From Mucilaginibacter sp. (GTDB taxonomy: Bacteria > Bacteroidota > Bacteroidia > Sphingobacteriales > Sphingobacteriaceae): a stretch of DNA of 64,000 nucleotides. Positions within the stretch are counted from its first letter, which is position 1, and the number at the start of each line of letters is the position of its first letter. Under the pieces are notes generated by a model, which had not been told where the DNA came from, did not search any database, and worked only from the letters and a program-made list of their open reading frames with translations. The translations under genes were made by a program, and so were the position numbers. Shown one piece after another: positions 27,452-36,469 of the stretch. The stretch lies in NCBI GenBank assembly GCA_030445275.1, contig JAUCSE010000006.1:30872-94871 (forward strand). Direction: 5' to 3'.

Positions 27452-27460
27452 AATAATAGC

Positions 27461-28222
27461 ATGCAAAGCATAGATCTAAATTGCGATATGGGCGAGGCAT
27501 TTGGCAACTACCTCATGCCTAATGATGATACCCTGATGAAGTATATCACATCTGCTAACATAGCCTGCGGTTTCCACGCGGGCGACCCCGAAGTAATGCA
27601 GCATACGGTTGGCATGGCGATAAAAAAAGGCGTGGCTATTGGCGCGCACCCCGGTTTGCCTGATTTGCAAGGCTTTGGCAGACGTGAAATGAAGATATCG
27701 GCAAATGAAGCTTACCAGATGACCTTGTATCAGATAGGTGCCTTATCGGGCTTTGTTAAAGCTGCCTACGGAAAACTTCACCATGTAAAGGCACACGGCG
27801 CTTTATACAATATGGCCGCTAAGGATACTAATTTAGCTAAAGCTATAGCCGAGGCCGTACACGATTTTGACTCCTCACTGATATTATACGGGCTGGCTGG
27901 CAGCGAAATGATTACCTGGGCTAAAAAATTAGGTTTGGCTACCGCATCGGAAGTGTTTGCCGATCGTACTTACCAGGATGACGGTTCGCTTACCCCACGT
28001 ACCCGAAGCGACGCACTGATCACAGATGAAAATCAGTCGATTGACCAGGTGTTGATGATGGTGAAGCAACAACAAGTCATATCGACCAATAAAAAAACCA
28101 TCAGTCTTACGGCCGAAACATTATGCTTGCACGGCGATGGTTCACATGCCGTTGAATTCGCCAAAAAGATCAGCGAAAAACTGAAAGCCGAAGGCATCAG
28201 CATTAAAGCCCCGGTGAGATAA
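27461..28222 (+). CDS. pxpA: 5-oxoprolinase subunit A (LamB/YcsF family)
   Basis: The 253-residue protein belongs to the LamB/YcsF family. DLNCDMGEAFG at the N-terminus, IACGFHAGDP, GAHPGLPDLQGFGRR and HVKAHGALYN are all conserved family motifs rich in Asp/His that probably form the metal-dependent active site. With PxpB and PxpC it hydrolyses L-5-oxoproline using ATP. The stop codon is directly followed by the ATG of the transporter gene, which implies translational coupling. The length matches other PxpA proteins, and no key motif is missing. Confidence 0.95.
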   Translation: MQSIDLNCDMGEAFGNYLMPNDDTLMKYITSANIACGFHAGDPEVMQHTVGMAIKKGVAIGAHPGLPDLQGFGRREMKISANEAYQMTLYQIGALSGFVKAAYGKLHHVKAHGALYNMAAKDTNLAKAIAEAVHDFDSSLILYGLAGSEMITWAKKLGLATASEVFADRTYQDDGSLTPRTRSDALITDENQSIDQVLMMVKQQQVISTNKKTISLTAETLCLHGDGSHAVEFAKKISEKLKAEGISIKAPVR

Positions 28223-29404
28223 ATGAAAAAGCAGCACAATTGGAGTGTCTTAGCAGGTGCCGCTTTCCTGATGGCCTCGTCTGCTATTGGGCCTGGTTTT
28301 TTAACACAAACTGCTGTATTTACCGCGCAGTTAGGTGCCAGTTTTGGTTTCGTGATTTTATTATCTGTTGCACTTGATGCTATTGCCCAGCTCAATATCT
28401 GGCGCATTATTGCGGTAGCCGAAAAACCTGCGCAAGACATTGCCAATCAGCTTTTACCCGGCCTGGGTTATTTTATTTCGTTCCTGGTGTTTTTGGGTGG
28501 TATGGCGTTCAATATCGGCAATATTGCGGGGGCCGGTTTGGGCCTGAATGTGCTGTTTGGCGTAAGCGTTGGGCAGGGTGCTGTCATGAGTGCTGTCGTG
28601 GCCATCGGTATATTTATTTATAAAGAATCAGGAAAGGCTATGGATTTGTTTGCTAAGTGCATGGGCTGTCTGAAAATAGTGCTGGCCCTATATGTTGCTT
28701 ATATTAGTAACCCGCCACTGGCCGAAGCGGCTATCCGGGCAGTAAATCCCACGCAATTTAGCTTTAGCGCGGTACTTATCATTGTTGGTGGCACAGTTGG
28801 CGGTTATATTACTTTTGCGGGCGCTCATCGTTTACTGGATGCGAAGATAACCGGTCAGCAAAGTTTGCCTGTAGTTAATCGTGGCGCATTAAGCGCCATC
28901 GGATTAGCATCGCTCATGAGATTGCTGTTGTTTATCGCTGCTTTAGGTGTTATAACTGCCGGGGGAAAACTCGATCCTGCTAATCCGGCGGCCTCTATAT
29001 TTCAACTGGCTGCCGGGCAGATTGGGTACAAACTTTTCGGGGTAATCATCTGGGCGGCCGGAATATCTTCAGTAGTTGGTTCGGCTTATACGTCTGTTTC
29101 CTTTATCAGAAGTTTTAGCCCGCTGATATTGCAATGGAATCGCGAAATTATTACTGGCTTCATTATTGTATCCTGCTGTATTTTTTTGGCGATAGGTAAA
29201 CCGGTGAAAATACTATTGGTAGTGGGAGCCATTAACGGCTTTATATTACCAATTGCCTTGGGCGTGATGTTGGTTGCGGCTTATCGCTCAAAAATCATAG
29301 CAACATACAAACAACCTTTATGGCTTACTATTTTAGGTGTGCTGGTAGTCGGCACCATGACCTGGATGAGCATTGGTGCCATAACACAGATGATAGGACA
29401 TTAG
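28223..29404 (+). CDS. YcsG-type NRAMP-fold membrane transporter
   Basis: This is a 393-residue membrane protein with about 11 hydrophobic helices and NRAMP/APC-like architecture. At the TM1 position where NRAMP metal transporters have Asp-Pro-Gly-Asn it reads IGPGFL (22-27), and at the TM6 Met-Pro-His position it reads FAGAH (198-202), so the metal ligands are absent. It starts directly after the pxpA stop. In Bacillus the homologous ycsG is also next to the pxpA homologue ycsF. I infer uptake of 5-oxoproline or a related organic substrate rather than a metal, but that is inference from context. Confidence 0.85.
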   Translation: MKKQHNWSVLAGAAFLMASSAIGPGFLTQTAVFTAQLGASFGFVILLSVALDAIAQLNIWRIIAVAEKPAQDIANQLLPGLGYFISFLVFLGGMAFNIGNIAGAGLGLNVLFGVSVGQGAVMSAVVAIGIFIYKESGKAMDLFAKCMGCLKIVLALYVAYISNPPLAEAAIRAVNPTQFSFSAVLIIVGGTVGGYITFAGAHRLLDAKITGQQSLPVVNRGALSAIGLASLMRLLLFIAALGVITAGGKLDPANPAASIFQLAAGQIGYKLFGVIIWAAGISSVVGSAYTSVSFIRSFSPLILQWNREIITGFIIVSCCIFLAIGKPVKILLVVGAINGFILPIALGVMLVAAYRSKIIATYKQPLWLTILGVLVVGTMTWMSIGAITQMIGH

Positions 29405-29517
29405 TTTTAAAACGGCTTATCGCGGTAAACCGTAAAAGTTACCGTAGTTTAATTAAAACAAAACTACTAAGTGAAACAGATTATAGTTTGCCAAAATCAA
29501 CCCATTATTTATCAAAA

Positions 29518-30459
29518 TCAAACAATTTGATTACGGATTTCGAGTGGAGACAATGAGGTTTGTTTTTTGAAGAAACTGGAAAAATGAGACAATTGTTCAA
29601 AACCCAGGCTGTATGCAATTTCTGAAATATTCCAATCTGTTTGCTTCAATAGTATCTTGGCTTCCTGTATCAAACGATTAGTAATATGTTCAGTGGTCGT
29701 TTTTCCCGTATTTTCTTTCAGCACTTTATTCAGGTGGTTGCTGTGAACCGAAAGCCGGTCTGCATAATCTTTTGCGGTTCTTAGGCTAATCTTTTGTTCC
29801 GGCGCGGCAATCGGGAATTGCCTTTCCAGCAATTCGATAAAAAGGGAAGATATCCTGGCCGATGCGTTATGGGTATAGTTATAAGTAGTTAACGGTTCCA
29901 GCTTTTGTCCATTATGGATCATTTCCATCAGAAAGTTTCTGATCAGGTCATATTTATACAAGTAAGCTGAAGCCATTTCTTCCTGCATTTTCTTGTAAAT
30001 CAAAACCATATTATCTGCCTGCGATTCAGAAATCTGGAAGACAGGGCATGCCCCGGGCCGAAATAAAGGAAGATCATCCAGAACCATACCGCTTTTCGAA
30101 GGTAAAAGAAAATCACCGGTAAAAACACAGAAATAGCCTTTCTGATCCTCATTCAGGGGCACCCAGCGGTAAGGAATTTTAGGCGTGGCGAACAACAACG
30201 CGTACTTTTCTACTTCAATTACCTTGTCCGCATATTCGACAAGGCTCTTCCCCCTGATCAGGCTAACCTTATAATACTCCCGTTGATTGTACACCATCGT
30301 GCGCGGATCTGCTTTGTACCTGGTAACCAGATCAGCAACACTGAATACATTGAAATGGCCTATTTCCTTTTTTATACCTGGAGGTAACAGAGAATCTACA
30401 TTTTCCTGCGTTGCCCTGGCGGTGTCTTTATAAAAGTCATCAATGGTTAATGCTTTCAT
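29518..30459 (-). CDS. AraC-family transcriptional regulator
   Basis: The protein has 313 residues. The C-terminal about 100 residues hold two helix-turn-helix motifs of the AraC/XylS type: YADRLSVHSNHLNKVLKENT, then ISEIAYSLGFEQLSHFSSFF with KKQTSLSPLEIR. The N-terminal 200 residues resemble a cupin-type sensor region of Bacteroidota AraC proteins (RGKSLVEYADK, CVFTGDFL). It is divergent from the SDR gene at 30628 with 168 bp between the starts, so it probably controls that oxidoreductase. It ends about 110 bp past the pxp operon and converges with it. The inducer is unknown. Confidence 0.9.
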   Translation of the reverse strand: MKALTIDDFYKDTARATQENVDSLLPPGIKKEIGHFNVFSVADLVTRYKADPRTMVYNQREYYKVSLIRGKSLVEYADKVIEVEKYALLFATPKIPYRWVPLNEDQKGYFCVFTGDFLLPSKSGMVLDDLPLFRPGACPVFQISESQADNMVLIYKKMQEEMASAYLYKYDLIRNFLMEMIHNGQKLEPLTTYNYTHNASARISSLFIELLERQFPIAAPEQKISLRTAKDYADRLSVHSNHLNKVLKENTGKTTTEHITNRLIQEAKILLKQTDWNISEIAYSLGFEQLSHFSSFFKKQTSLSPLEIRNQIV

Positions 30460-30596
30460 TTGTTAATTGAATTAAATAATCCCCTTTCTGATGATTACCT
30501 ATCAAATATACGCTTTCGCCTAGTTTAATTATAGGTGTTATTTGAATCTGATAAACAATGGATTGAATTGAATAAACCAGGTATCTAAAGCCATTT

Positions 30597-30604
30597 TACT
30601 TTTG
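30597..30604 (+). promoter_or_regulatory. TAnnTTTG -7 element before the SDR gene
   Basis: TACTTTTG matches the Bacteroidota -7 consensus TAnnTTTG and lies 24 bp before the ATG at 30628, giving a short leader. A matching -33 TTTG at the right spacing is not obvious, so assignment is tentative. Confidence 0.45.
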
Positions 30605-30627
30605 TGTCATTATTAAAAAAGTAAAAA

Positions 30628-31401
30628 ATGGAACTTAAAAATAACACCATATTGATAACCGGGGGCACAAGCGGCTTCGGGTTGGAATTTGCCAAAAGGC
30701 TGCTGGAATTAGGGAACACGGTGATCGTAACAGGTAGGGATCCCGTTAAATTGGCATCGGCTAAAAGGAATTTGGCTGGTTTACATACTTTTCAAAGCGA
30801 TGTAAGCAATCCGGAAGAAATAGCAAATCTTTATAAAACGGTAATAGCGCAGTTCCCTAAACTCAATGTATTAATTAATAATGCCGGTCAAATGCGCAAG
30901 ATCAGCCTGCATGACACCTCGATAGGCCTTTTGGATATCACGCGTGAAATAGAAACCAATTTGATGGGCCCTATCCGTATGGTGCAGGCGTTTCTTCCTC
31001 ACTTAAAACAAATACCATCCGCAGCTATATTAAATGTGACATCAGGCCTCGCCCTTGTTCCGTTTCCGATATCCCCGATCTACGGAGCCACCAAATCAGG
31101 GTTGCGTTCCTACACCAAATCACTCCGTGTACAACTGAAAAATACAAGAATCAAAGTATATGAATTAATTGCCCCCGCAGCTAAAACACCTTTAAACGAT
31201 GCATTCCGCAATTTGGATGGCTATAATGTAAAACAAATGGATCCCATTGAACTAGTGGATATAGCTCTTAAAGGTATAGAAAAGGATAAATATGAAGTAT
31301 ATCCGGGTATTGCCCGTATACTATATTCTATGAGCCGGATAGCTCCTGGATTTATGTTAAAAACGCTAAGTAAAGCAGGCGCAAAGGAAATGGTTGGGTA
31401 A
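30628..31401 (+). CDS. Short-chain dehydrogenase/reductase (DltE-like SDR)
   Basis: This 257-residue classical SDR has the nucleotide-binding motif LITGGTSGFGLEFAKRL (TGxxxGxG), the NNAG motif at VLINNAGQMRK, the catalytic Ser in NVTSGLAL, and Tyr-x-x-x-Lys in YGATKSG. It should catalyse NAD(P)-dependent oxidation or reduction of an alcohol or carbonyl in the cytoplasm. The sequence resembles the DltE-like group, in which the substrate is usually unknown. It is divergent from the AraC gene, a common arrangement for a regulator and its target. Confidence 0.92.
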   Translation: MELKNNTILITGGTSGFGLEFAKRLLELGNTVIVTGRDPVKLASAKRNLAGLHTFQSDVSNPEEIANLYKTVIAQFPKLNVLINNAGQMRKISLHDTSIGLLDITREIETNLMGPIRMVQAFLPHLKQIPSAAILNVTSGLALVPFPISPIYGATKSGLRSYTKSLRVQLKNTRIKVYELIAPAAKTPLNDAFRNLDGYNVKQMDPIELVDIALKGIEKDKYEVYPGIARILYSMSRIAPGFMLKTLSKAGAKEMVG

Positions 31402-31449
31402 TCAAATCAACAACAAAACACTAATCATTCATTTTTATTTAAAATTCAC

Positions 31450-31917
31450 ATGAAAAGGATATTTTTTTCAATTGTTACTCTCATACTTATGGTTTCCTCA
31501 TCTATCGCCCAAACTACAGGCGGCGATAAAGTACTTGGCATATGGCTTAGTGAAAAGAAGGATGCAAAAATTGAAATTTTTAAATCAGGTAATAAATATT
31601 CGGGTAAGCTGATTTGGGGAGACGAAATGTACGAAGCCGATGGCAAAACGCCTCTAAAGGACACAAAAAACCCGGATGCGGCTTTGCGTACCAGGTCACG
31701 GTTAAACCTGGTATTTATATCTGAACTGGCTTACGATAATGGAGCATACACTAACGGACATTTATATGATGCACGTAGCGGAAAGACTTATAGTTTAAAA
31801 ATGAAATTGAAAGAAGACAATAAATTAGAAATGCGTGGGTTTTACGGCATTTCCTTATTTGGCCAAACAATGCAATGGACAAGGATTAAGAATAATACGA
31901 AAATTACAACCAACTAA
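31450..31917 (+). CDS. DUF2147 family secreted protein
   Basis: The 155-residue protein has a signal peptide (about 1-20, cleavage near SSSIAQ). The mature part matches DUF2147: KVLGIWLSEKKDAKIEIFKS near the start, YSGKLIWGDEMYE, GKTPLKDTKNPDAALRTR, GHLYDARSGKTYSLKMKL and GFYGISLFGQTMQWTR at the end. This small beta-barrel family is exported to the periplasm and has no assigned reaction. It follows the SDR gene by 48 bp in the same direction and may be cotranscribed. Confidence 0.88.
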   Translation: MKRIFFSIVTLILMVSSSIAQTTGGDKVLGIWLSEKKDAKIEIFKSGNKYSGKLIWGDEMYEADGKTPLKDTKNPDAALRTRSRLNLVFISELAYDNGAYTNGHLYDARSGKTYSLKMKLKEDNKLEMRGFYGISLFGQTMQWTRIKNNTKITTN

Positions 31918-31965
31918 TTTAAAATACAATGCAACATATTGCTTTTGGCGAACTGTAAAATAGAA

Positions 31966-32030
31966 ATGAAGTATTAACAAACAAGTCACTAATAATTAAA
32001 TCATTACCTAATTGTTTGTTAATACTTCAT
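31966..32030. repeat. 19-bp perfect inverted repeat with 27-nt loop
   Basis: The arms ATGAAGTATTAACAAACAA (31966-31984) and its exact complement (32012-32030) enclose 27 AT-rich bases. It lies 49 bp after the DUF2147 stop. There is no T-tract directly after it, so a classical terminator is doubtful; a small non-autonomous element or a stabilising 3' hairpin is possible. Confidence 0.75.
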
Positions 32031-32432
32031 GGGTTATGTAACTGGCTAGCGCCCACACCTAAGGCATTATACAGGTTAGGAGATGTCAATAAAAAACGAT
32101 TATCTCTTAAGAATGAACGTACCAAAGTTTCTTATTCCAGGGGCGTTTTTCCCAAACCGAAGCTTTTCGGATAATAATAAACGCCTGTGACAACTTTTGC
32201 AACACGCCCTCTTCTAACAAAGCATGGGGATGCCTGTCTACTGATCTCGACCATTGCATGAGTTCACCCCTTCGATAAACCTACCCTTCCTGCAAATGTG
32301 TTTTAAGATATTCCAGTGCCGAATTTTTTTTACTTTTTACAAAGTTTACTATAAACCAACGATTATGTAAGTATTTTTATTAAAAACTCATGCAGATCAA
32401 TGCTCAGCAAACAAATTATTTTCTCGCGTACG
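32031..32432 (-). other. Intergenic region with decayed or unrecognised short frames
   Basis: No intact gene is supported. On the minus strand a 50-codon ORF (32107-32259, beginning MQWSRSVDRHPHALLEEG) has protein-like composition but no recognised family. In another frame, 32027 to about 32130 reads FLRDNRFLLTSPNLYNALGV before a stop. Its LYxALG ending faintly recalls the C-terminus of TolC-type efflux proteins. The two readings overlap, so at most one is real. I regard the area as probable gene debris. Confidence 0.25.
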
Positions 32433-34223
32433 TTAGCGATTATTGAGCGCCCTTATAAATGCTGCTATTTCTTTTTTTTCCTTAGCGGAAAGTTGCAGAC
32501 GATCGGCAGACAGCGTTTGGTTTGGCACCTTCAAACCTAGGCCAGTACCTCCACCCTGGTCATAAAAGTCGATCACTTCTTCCAGTGTCTTATACACGCC
32601 GTTATGCATATAAGGCGCAGACCTGGCGGTATTCCGCACAGTCGTAACCTTAAAAGCATATCTGTTAGATTCCACCGGCTGGAAAGCGTACAATCCCGGA
32701 TCTGGGTCGATGGCTTTACTGTTCCTGGTTTTCGGCACGCCAATCACCTCGGCATCCATCTGCATATATCTCGGCGGAAGAGTACTATTAAATAAAGGCA
32801 GGTAATGGCAGGTGGAACAACGAGCCTTCCCCATGAAGAGATTAAAACCATTGATCTCGGTTTGATTAAGCATTTTTTGATCCCCTCTCATATAATCATC
32901 GAACCGACTGTTTAACGCGGTTAGACTGCGGACGTAGCTGGCCAGCGCATTTTTTATTTCCGCCGTATCGATGGCAACCCTGCCTTTTACCGGGAAAGCA
33001 ACAGCGAAAAGCTCCCGATAATTTTTATCCTGCCAAAATTGCTGAACTGAAAGCCTGATATCCCCGTGCATTTCATCCCGGTTGCCTATTACGTCCCCAA
33101 CCTGGTCTTCCAGTGAGGTCGCTCGCAGGTCATAGAACTGCGCCGGCTGCAGCGCTGCGTTGATCAATGTCGGGGTATTTCTAAGTATCGTTTTTTCACC
33201 TGTAATATCCAGGTTTTTGGTCAGTCCATCTGTAAAAGCCTTCTCCGGCTGATGACAGGACGCGCAGCTACGGGTCATTGTACCTGAGAGCCGTGGATCG
33301 AAGAATAGTTTTTTTCCCAGCGCAATTTTTTGCGTGGTAGCCGAATCTTCCGGAGCGTCGATATAAGCATTTCGGTTAAAGGAACTGCTGTCAAACAGGG
33401 TTGCTGCGTCCTGGTTCAGCAAGCGATTATAGCGAATATTCGGCAGATCCAATTGTTTATGCAAACGGGTTAACTGTTGTGTTAAGGGATTGGCATACGC
33501 CGTAAGAAATGCTGCCCGGTCAAAACGATCAGAAGCTATCGGAACGGAAAGGTAATGGATTGCCTGTGTAAAAAGTTGTTTTAAACGGTCTTTATCATCT
33601 AGTGTATAATGCTTGGTAACCTCGCGCACGCTGTTCAAAGCGACGGCCGATTCCACGAAACACTGGCGCGCAAGGGGATCATCAAAATCATTCAACCCTA
33701 ATGCCTCTATCCTAAAGACTTCGAGCTTTACCGCATCCATAATTTGCCAGTCCTGTAAGTCGGCGTGCGTAAAATAGTCCCGGTATGCCTCTGCGTTAAC
33801 GATGAGTTTGCCCAACGAAACCGCCAACTGCTTTCGGGAAGAAGGGCTTAAACGCAGAAACAGCAGTTCTTCTATGATCTGCAAGCCCTCGGGTTGCATA
33901 ACCTGCCCGTTCAACTCCGTTTCGGGCACAGGCGGCCCGTTAACCTGCCGGGAAGTCAAGGGATCAAAATATTCTGTCGCCCATTCCATCCGTTTATAGG
34001 CCAGGCGCGCTTGCCGGAATCGCCGTTGCAGGATCAATTTATTATTTGTCCCCGCAGCTGTGGCCCGTAACCGGCGTACGGTTGTCAAAAAGCTATCCGC
34101 CTGTAATACCAGCTTTTTGCGAACAAGATCAGATGCTATATCCGGATCACCATGAAAAGCCAGCAGGCTCCAGCCAATAATGACCAGCAAGCCTGCCGCA
34201 ATGATTTTAAAAGTTGAATGCAT
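32433..34223 (-). CDS. Di-haem cytochrome c peroxidase family protein with N-terminal helical domain
   Basis: The 596-residue protein has an N-terminal hydrophobic segment (about 4-24), a long helical region (about 30-265) often found before the peroxidase part in Bacteroidota, and a di-haem CcpA/MauG-type domain (about 285-594). The haem-binding motifs are CASCH (320-324) and CSTCH (469-473). FFDPRLSG before the first haem and the AFKVTTVRN...APYMHNGVYKTLEEVIDFY segment after the second are characteristic. It should act in the periplasm, reducing peroxide or oxidising a partner. The start overlaps the end of the phosphoesterase gene by 17 bp, so the two are translationally linked. Confidence 0.9.
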   Translation of the reverse strand: MHSTFKIIAAGLLVIIGWSLLAFHGDPDIASDLVRKKLVLQADSFLTTVRRLRATAAGTNNKLILQRRFRQARLAYKRMEWATEYFDPLTSRQVNGPPVPETELNGQVMQPEGLQIIEELLFLRLSPSSRKQLAVSLGKLIVNAEAYRDYFTHADLQDWQIMDAVKLEVFRIEALGLNDFDDPLARQCFVESAVALNSVREVTKHYTLDDKDRLKQLFTQAIHYLSVPIASDRFDRAAFLTAYANPLTQQLTRLHKQLDLPNIRYNRLLNQDAATLFDSSSFNRNAYIDAPEDSATTQKIALGKKLFFDPRLSGTMTRSCASCHQPEKAFTDGLTKNLDITGEKTILRNTPTLINAALQPAQFYDLRATSLEDQVGDVIGNRDEMHGDIRLSVQQFWQDKNYRELFAVAFPVKGRVAIDTAEIKNALASYVRSLTALNSRFDDYMRGDQKMLNQTEINGFNLFMGKARCSTCHYLPLFNSTLPPRYMQMDAEVIGVPKTRNSKAIDPDPGLYAFQPVESNRYAFKVTTVRNTARSAPYMHNGVYKTLEEVIDFYDQGGGTGLGLKVPNQTLSADRLQLSAKEKKEIAAFIRALNNR

Positions 34224-35553
34224 GGCTTAACGGATCGGCATGTTGGTCGCGGCTGTTAAGCGGCTTCAATCGCCATCTTTCCTCAATAAATGCCAGGATA
34301 CTTACAGTTTCGTAAGGGGTATGATCTACATAGCCTTTTTTTGCAAATGGTGAAATGATCAGCGCCGGGATACGTGAGCCAGGTCCCCATCTATCGATGA
34401 CTGGAGGAGCCACATGATCCCAGAATCCGCCATTCTCATCATAGGTTAAAATAATAACGGTGTTCTTGCCATCGGGACCTTTCAGTACCGCGTTGATCAA
34501 CTTCACTGCGTGGCTTTCGCCCCCCGTAACGGTTGATTCGCCCGGGTGTTCATTCTCCAGCCCGATTGGCTTTACAAAGGATACCGCAGGCAATGTTCCT
34601 TTCTTTGCCGCTATTATAAATTCGGTTTCGTCTTTCAAATGTTTTTTCCTGGCTGCTGTGCCTGCTGCATATCGCGTAAAATAAGCAAAGGGCTGGTGAT
34701 GATAGGTAAATGTAGGATCAGGCTTTCCGGCTATGGCATCGTTCCATCCCCCGGAATACCAGGCCCAGGAAATGCCTTTATCTGACAAACGGTCGCCAAT
34801 GGTCGGACCATTCTGGTTTGGTACCAAGTATGTCGGATTAGATCCTTTGGGGTGAAGGTTTACCGAATTGGCAGTGTTGACTGCATAGCCATCCGGCGTT
34901 GTTATTCCATCTTTAATCAGTTTTCCAGACGTATCCAGTTGAGCTGTAATTGCCGCAGGGGCATTGGAAAATACAGGCGAGGCGGCTGCGATCAGCCATT
35001 GATGATTAAGGAAAGACCCGCCAAAAGCACTATGGAAGAAATGATCGCAAAGCGTATATTTTTTTGCAAGATCATATAAGGGCAGATCAGCCGTGTTATA
35101 ATAGCCCATGGTAAAACCCTTGGTATTATTATACTGCGCAAACTTATTCATCTTGCCGCCATTGATCTGCATTTGTTCGTGATAAAAAGCATGGGTTACA
35201 TCGGGAGTAACCTGATCGGCTGCTACATACTGGTCGATATTGAAATAGGTATTGGGCAGGTTTGTAGGGAAAGCGCTGCTTCGCGGTATCGGCGGTAACA
35301 CGGTATAAGGTTTGCCTTCAGCATCTAACTGGATAATATTTTCCTGTTTAGCTTCCGCCAGGCCATCCGCTCCCTTGAACTGCCCGTAGAGGTTATCAAA
35401 GCTATGGTTCTCCATATAAATGACAACCACGTGCTGCACCTTGTTAATGCCCGGCGCTTCGGGGTAACGATAAGCTGAAATGCCGAAACAGGTCACAGCC
35501 GCTAAAGCAGCCGGAAAGAACATGTACCTATTGGTTAAAAATCTTTTTTTCAT
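34207..35553 (-). CDS. Secreted PF04185-family phosphoesterase
   Basis: The 448-residue protein has an N-terminal signal segment (about 8-28). It matches the phosphoesterase family that includes phospholipase C and acid phosphatase AcpA: HVVVIYMENHSFDNLYGQFK with the metal and nucleophile region, GGSFLNHQWLIAAA, HPGESTVTGGESH, and ILTYDENGGFWDHVAPP with the late Asp-Glu and His ligands. It hydrolyses phosphate esters in the periplasm or outside the cell. It lies 21 bp after the deacetylase gene and overlaps the peroxidase gene, forming a three-gene minus-strand operon. The exact substrate (phospholipid, phosphomonoester or other) cannot be told. Confidence 0.9.
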   Translation of the reverse strand: MKKRFLTNRYMFFPAALAAVTCFGISAYRYPEAPGINKVQHVVVIYMENHSFDNLYGQFKGADGLAEAKQENIIQLDAEGKPYTVLPPIPRSSAFPTNLPNTYFNIDQYVAADQVTPDVTHAFYHEQMQINGGKMNKFAQYNNTKGFTMGYYNTADLPLYDLAKKYTLCDHFFHSAFGGSFLNHQWLIAAASPVFSNAPAAITAQLDTSGKLIKDGITTPDGYAVNTANSVNLHPKGSNPTYLVPNQNGPTIGDRLSDKGISWAWYSGGWNDAIAGKPDPTFTYHHQPFAYFTRYAAGTAARKKHLKDETEFIIAAKKGTLPAVSFVKPIGLENEHPGESTVTGGESHAVKLINAVLKGPDGKNTVIILTYDENGGFWDHVAPPVIDRWGPGSRIPALIISPFAKKGYVDHTPYETVSILAFIEERWRLKPLNSRDQHADPLSHAFNF

Positions 35554-35574
35554 GGTTTATTCGTAATATGGAGA

Positions 35575-36372
35575 TTAAAGTTTTTGTGCTTTTAAAGGAA
35601 TGTATTGATTCACGTAATTCATAGCTTGTTGGAAAGTCGGAATCCATATTTCTTTCCGTTGTGTTTCCAGGTATCGGACCAGTTCTTGATGAGCTTCAGC
35701 TGATATGGTGATATAATCACCGCCGACACCGTGAATCATCAGGATACCTAAGCCGCCGCTTTGCTGTACCTTCTTTACAAAAGCGATCAATTGTGCGCCG
35801 GTTTCACCACCCACCAATCCATAGGAAGGCACACGAAATGGGTCCAGATGCTTAAAATCGGTAATGAAAGCGCTGGAGTCTCCCCCGGCCCGGGCAAATT
35901 GGACCAATGTATACCTCCTCAGGGAATCCACATAATCCCTACCCCCTACAGTGGTTTCAGCGCAGGGATAGGCGAATGTCCTTTTGGTCTTTCCATCAAC
36001 CGCATATAAAAACCGGTCCATGATCTCAATTTCACGGATGATCTGATAAGCGGTATAATGATCCGATGGAACAGGGTTATCATCTGTACCCGCGCATGGG
36101 TGGAGAACAGTATGATTGCCCAATTCGAAACCTTCTCTGCTCAGGTTTCGCCATTGAGGTATAGACAAGCTGTCGATATCACTGGTAAGGAAAAATGTAG
36201 CCGTTAACTTTGCCGTTTTGAGCTGGGGCACAGCGATCTTCAGTTGCGAAGGCAAGGCATCATCATAAGTGAGGATAATAGCCGATTTTTTATGGTCCGG
36301 CCATTTGACCTGCTCCTGTGCCTGCGCGGCGATGTCTCCGATCAAAAGAAGAATAAAAAAAATAGTTTTCAT
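35575..36372 (-). CDS. Polysaccharide deacetylase (NodB/CE4-like), secreted
   Basis: The 265-residue protein has a signal peptide (about 1-18). NodB-homology motifs are present: SAIILTYDDALPSQL contains the Asp-Asp pair, ELGNHTVLHPCAG contains the H-x-x-x-H metal motif, and RTFAYPCAETTVGG the usual motif 3. A C-terminal LGILMIHGVGG supplies the late His. It may remove acetyl groups from a glycan or amide, or belong to the broad CE4-like group with other substrates. It is first of the three-gene run that continues with the phosphoesterase and the peroxidase. Confidence 0.88.
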   Translation of the reverse strand: MKTIFFILLLIGDIAAQAQEQVKWPDHKKSAIILTYDDALPSQLKIAVPQLKTAKLTATFFLTSDIDSLSIPQWRNLSREGFELGNHTVLHPCAGTDDNPVPSDHYTAYQIIREIEIMDRFLYAVDGKTKRTFAYPCAETTVGGRDYVDSLRRYTLVQFARAGGDSSAFITDFKHLDPFRVPSYGLVGGETGAQLIAFVKKVQQSGGLGILMIHGVGGDYITISAEAHQELVRYLETQRKEIWIPTFQQAMNYVNQYIPLKAQKL

Positions 36373-36469
36373 ATGGGTTAGTACATTAAAATAAATTTAA
36401 TGAAAAGGTGTTGGCAAAGATGCCGATAGCTAAAAAAGCCGGTTTATTGAATACAAACGTTTCGCTATA

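Noticed and set aside
29320..29556. 78-codon plus-strand frame at the end of the transporter gene
   Set aside because: Overlaps the transporter out of frame and shows no family pattern.
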